Shown here in pieces: positions 18,646-20,850 of a stretch of 20,850 nucleotides of DNA. The translations under genes and the position numbers were made by a program. The number at the start of each line of letters is the position of its first letter. Positions within the stretch are counted from its first letter, which is position 1. Under the pieces are notes generated by a model. The model was given only the letters and a program-made list of their open reading frames with translations. It was not told the origin of the DNA and ran no database searches. This stretch comes from Brachionus koreanus (Eukaryota > Rotifera > Eurotatoria > Ploima > Brachionidae), in NCBI GenBank assembly GCA_016987375.1, contig PJRA01000198.1:1391321-1412170 (forward strand), given 5' to 3'.

Positions 18646-18850
18646 AAAAAATGGCAAAATGAAAATAATTTTACATTTTTACATTTTCATATTTTTAGAT
18701 TTTTTGTGCAATATTTAAGAAAATTTTTAATTTTATTTTTGTTTACCAAATAATTTGAGAGTGTTTTTTTAATTTTCTGAAAAATTGCACAAAAAATCTA
18801 AAAACATGAAAATGTAAAAATTTAAAATTATTTTCATTTTGCCATTTTTT
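18646..18850. repeat. Long near-perfect inverted repeat (hairpin/foldback)
   Basis: Arms 18646-18725 and 18771-18850 are each 80 bp and differ at only four positions by my alignment, around a 45-bp AT-rich loop. The outer ends read AAAAAATGGCAAAATG and CATTTTGCCATTTTTT. The high arm identity in otherwise drifting intron DNA points to a recent foldback/MITE insertion or to conservation as a hairpin transcript. No clear target duplication was found; CCATTTT occurs on both flanks but in different context. It would be transcribed as part of the striatin pre-mRNA. Confidence 0.8.
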
Positions 18851-20530
18851 CTAGAATTCCATTTTGACGAAATCAATTTAGACAAAGTTTGTTTCGTCAA
18901 CATTTAGTGGGAAGATAATGATTAGAAAAAAAATAGTTTATTAGACATAAACCATTTAGACCAAATTAATGGAAATGATTTATTTAAGCAATTTTATTGA
19001 TAATAAAATATAATCAATATTCAATTAATAAAGATATATTGTACAAAAAAGATGAGATTTAATTGTTTAATGCAGTGCATTATGCCAATGTCTTAATTTA
19101 TTATTAGTATTTTTTTATTTCCGATATGATATAAAAAATTTTTCAAATAATTTTAGTCAGACATAAATGTGTTTATATATATGATTATTTATTTTGTCCA
19201 AATAATATATATTTTTTAAAATTTGTTATAATAAACTTGTCAGAATTTTAGTTGTCAAAATATGAAACAAAGCACTGATTTTAAATCTCACTTGTTCATT
19301 ATTTTAAATTTATCTCATCAACATCAATTGAATGAATTCAACTTGAGTAGACAAAATAGTCGATTGGCTTGCTAAATTGCATTTTTTAGTAGAATCCTAC
19401 TCCAAAACCACAATAATTTCGTCAAAACAACTTAATCTGGAAAATTTTTAAAGCTTCCTTTCCGTAAAGTATAATGTTCAATGTTGAAGTAACTTTAATA
19501 TCTTTTTTTTATTTTGTAAAGCTGTTTCACCATTATGGTCTTCAGCTAAAATTTATTTATAATTAAAAAAAAAAATTAAAAAAAGAAATAAAGAGTAAAA
19601 TAGTTTAAAATTTGCGAGTAAGATTGCTAATTATTTTGAAGTCGCTTGAAGAAAATCAATTATTTTGTTCTTGATTGGGCAAAATAATGTACTATGGTTT
19701 AAAATTCTGCCATTTGAGTAATTCGTATATTCAATGAAAGAGCTTTTTATTATTGGATTGTTGTTTTGGAGTGCTTTAAGAATATAACGCAGCGTCAGTT
19801 GTTTAAAACGGTCTTGAATGTAACTTTAATATCAGTTTAATGATTTTCTCTTAAAATAGAGATACATTCATTCAAATAAATCACTATCAATTTGCACATA
19901 TTTTGCACACTTTCGCTGTAGGTGAAAAAAAAAGTTGTTTAAATTGCAGCACAAATTTTTGACCATTTTTTGAACTAAAATTAAAGAATTTTTTAATTTT
20001 TCTATTGGAGTTTTTTATGAAAATTCACGATGTCTGTTGAAGTATGCTAACTCGATTTCTAAAGCTTTTATGGCCTTTTTTGACCTACCTATATTTCTTT
20101 TCTTTCCCATTTTTCACTAGGTAAAGTTTAGGTAATTCAATATTACTGTGAGGTTGTCATTGTTTTGGTACATAAATCGAATGATTTTAAAAGATAAATA
20201 AGTCATTTAGAGATTAATTTATTAAATATGAGCAATTTTTTTTTGTTTTCCCTTTGGACCTTCGCCCCTTGAGAGTTTTGTTCATTAAAATAAAGCAACA
20301 AGTTAGATAATTTTCAGACTTAATGATTTTTCTTTGATAGCTTGGCACTCTTTCTCGGGCAAAAGAATTCCCAAGCTCATCAAAAAAAAGAACTAATTGA
20401 CATGGGTCTTTATTTTGTAGTTCACTGAATTCCATTTTTGAAAAAGTTAAATAATAATTTTACAATTCAATTTAAAATTACATAAATTACATAATTGTTC
20501 ATAAAATTTACATTCAAAATTTGTAATCAA
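18851..20530. other. Striatin intron 2, AT-rich part
   Basis: No supported gene. A 73-codon minus-strand open frame (20435-20214, starting MEFSELQNKDP) has an ATG and mixed amino-acid use, but no domain I recognise and no clear splice signals; I do not call it a gene. Confidence 0.45.
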
Positions 20531-20680
20531 TCACATGACCAGAAAAAAAAATTTCTGACTTTATACTTTTTATTGGAAAATTTTGAGACCAGTTGATCAT
20601 AAAATTAATAATTTGAATTTTTGAAGTAAAATATGTGACCATCTGGTCATGAATTTGACAAGCCTCTTGTTTTCTGATAC

Positions 20681-20788
20681 TAAATTACTAACCAGACTTG
20701 TTTTTAAGTCAAGTCAAGTCATTGACTTAAATTTTTGTGACTCAGACTTAAAACAGTGACTAAAAAAAACAAGTCTGTTACTAAATTA
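20681..20788. repeat. Foldback with AGTCA/TGACT clusters
   Basis: TAAATTACTAACCAGACTTG (from 20681) is imperfectly inverted at 20757-20788 (CAAGTCTGTTACTAAATTA). Between them are (AAGTC)x3 at 20706-20720 and a palindrome TAAGTCAA/TTGACTTA. It looks like a small non-autonomous DNA element with subterminal binding-site repeats, but no target duplication could be fixed. Confidence 0.4.
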
Positions 20789-20850
20789 AGATAATTAAAT
20801 AACTAAAATCTATAAATAATATCTATTTTATTTATTTGTTTATCTGTATC

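Noticed and set aside
20214..20435. 73-codon minus-strand open frame with ATG
   Set aside because: No known domain, no conserved motif, no convincing splice or promoter signals; could be chance.
1..20850. CRISPR arrays, rRNA genes, intact tRNAs, bacterial operon signals
   Set aside because: None seen; the window is eukaryotic and the only tRNA-like sequence lacks an acceptor stem.

Overview
The window looks like nuclear DNA of an AT-rich invertebrate animal. It holds intron-bearing homologues of animal genes (USP47 and striatin), GT-AG introns down to about 54 bp, AT-dominated intergenic DNA, and many worn transposons of eukaryotic families. The base composition and transposon mix make me suspect a rotifer such as Brachionus, but that is an inference; nothing here proves the taxon.

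Layout. 1-1620: AT-rich DNA with a frameshifted C-terminal scrap of a DDE transposase (579-901) and a diffuse repeat. 1786-3959: a decayed zinc-finger-type reading frame split by a 1,877-bp Tc1/mariner element (1891-3767). That element has 26-bp terminal inverted repeats, TA on both sides, a broken transposase, and a strikingly GC-rich, hairpin-rich block (about 3356-3685). 4074-4159: a short foldback. 4364-11287, minus strand: the first 1,014 codons of a USP47-type deubiquitinase in three exons. The rest of the gene must lie beyond the left edge, so the Tc1/mariner element probably sits in its third intron. Intron 2 holds a piggyBac-like MITE (6517-6730) and a possible FLYWCH-like transposase scrap (7703-7975). 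Intron 1 holds a compact three-stem sequence ending in A10 (9420-9486).

12267-12325 is a tRNA-Ser-like sequence, probably a SINE head. 12749-13798 (minus) is a single-exon galactose 3-O-sulfotransferase-like Golgi enzyme. Divergent from it, 14437-15042 (plus) is an unrecognised cysteine-rich secreted or membrane-anchored protein with a TATA-like box and an AATAAA touching its stop codon. 16591-17395 (plus) is the 5' part of a striatin gene: a CT-rich promoter-proximal tract, a probable 5'UTR intron, and two coding exons. Its second coding intron runs past the right edge and contains a LINE 3' fragment (17567-17787), a long near-perfect hairpin (18646-18850) and short palindrome clusters near the end.

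The four host genes do different jobs: ubiquitin removal, STRIPAK/PP2A scaffolding, carbohydrate sulfation, and an unknown extracellular role. Nothing suggests they act as a pathway. The least explained pieces are the GC-rich block inside the Tc1/mariner element, the three-stem A-tailed sequence in USP47 intron 1, the long intronic hairpin, and two in-frame striatin acceptors exactly one coiled-coil heptad apart.
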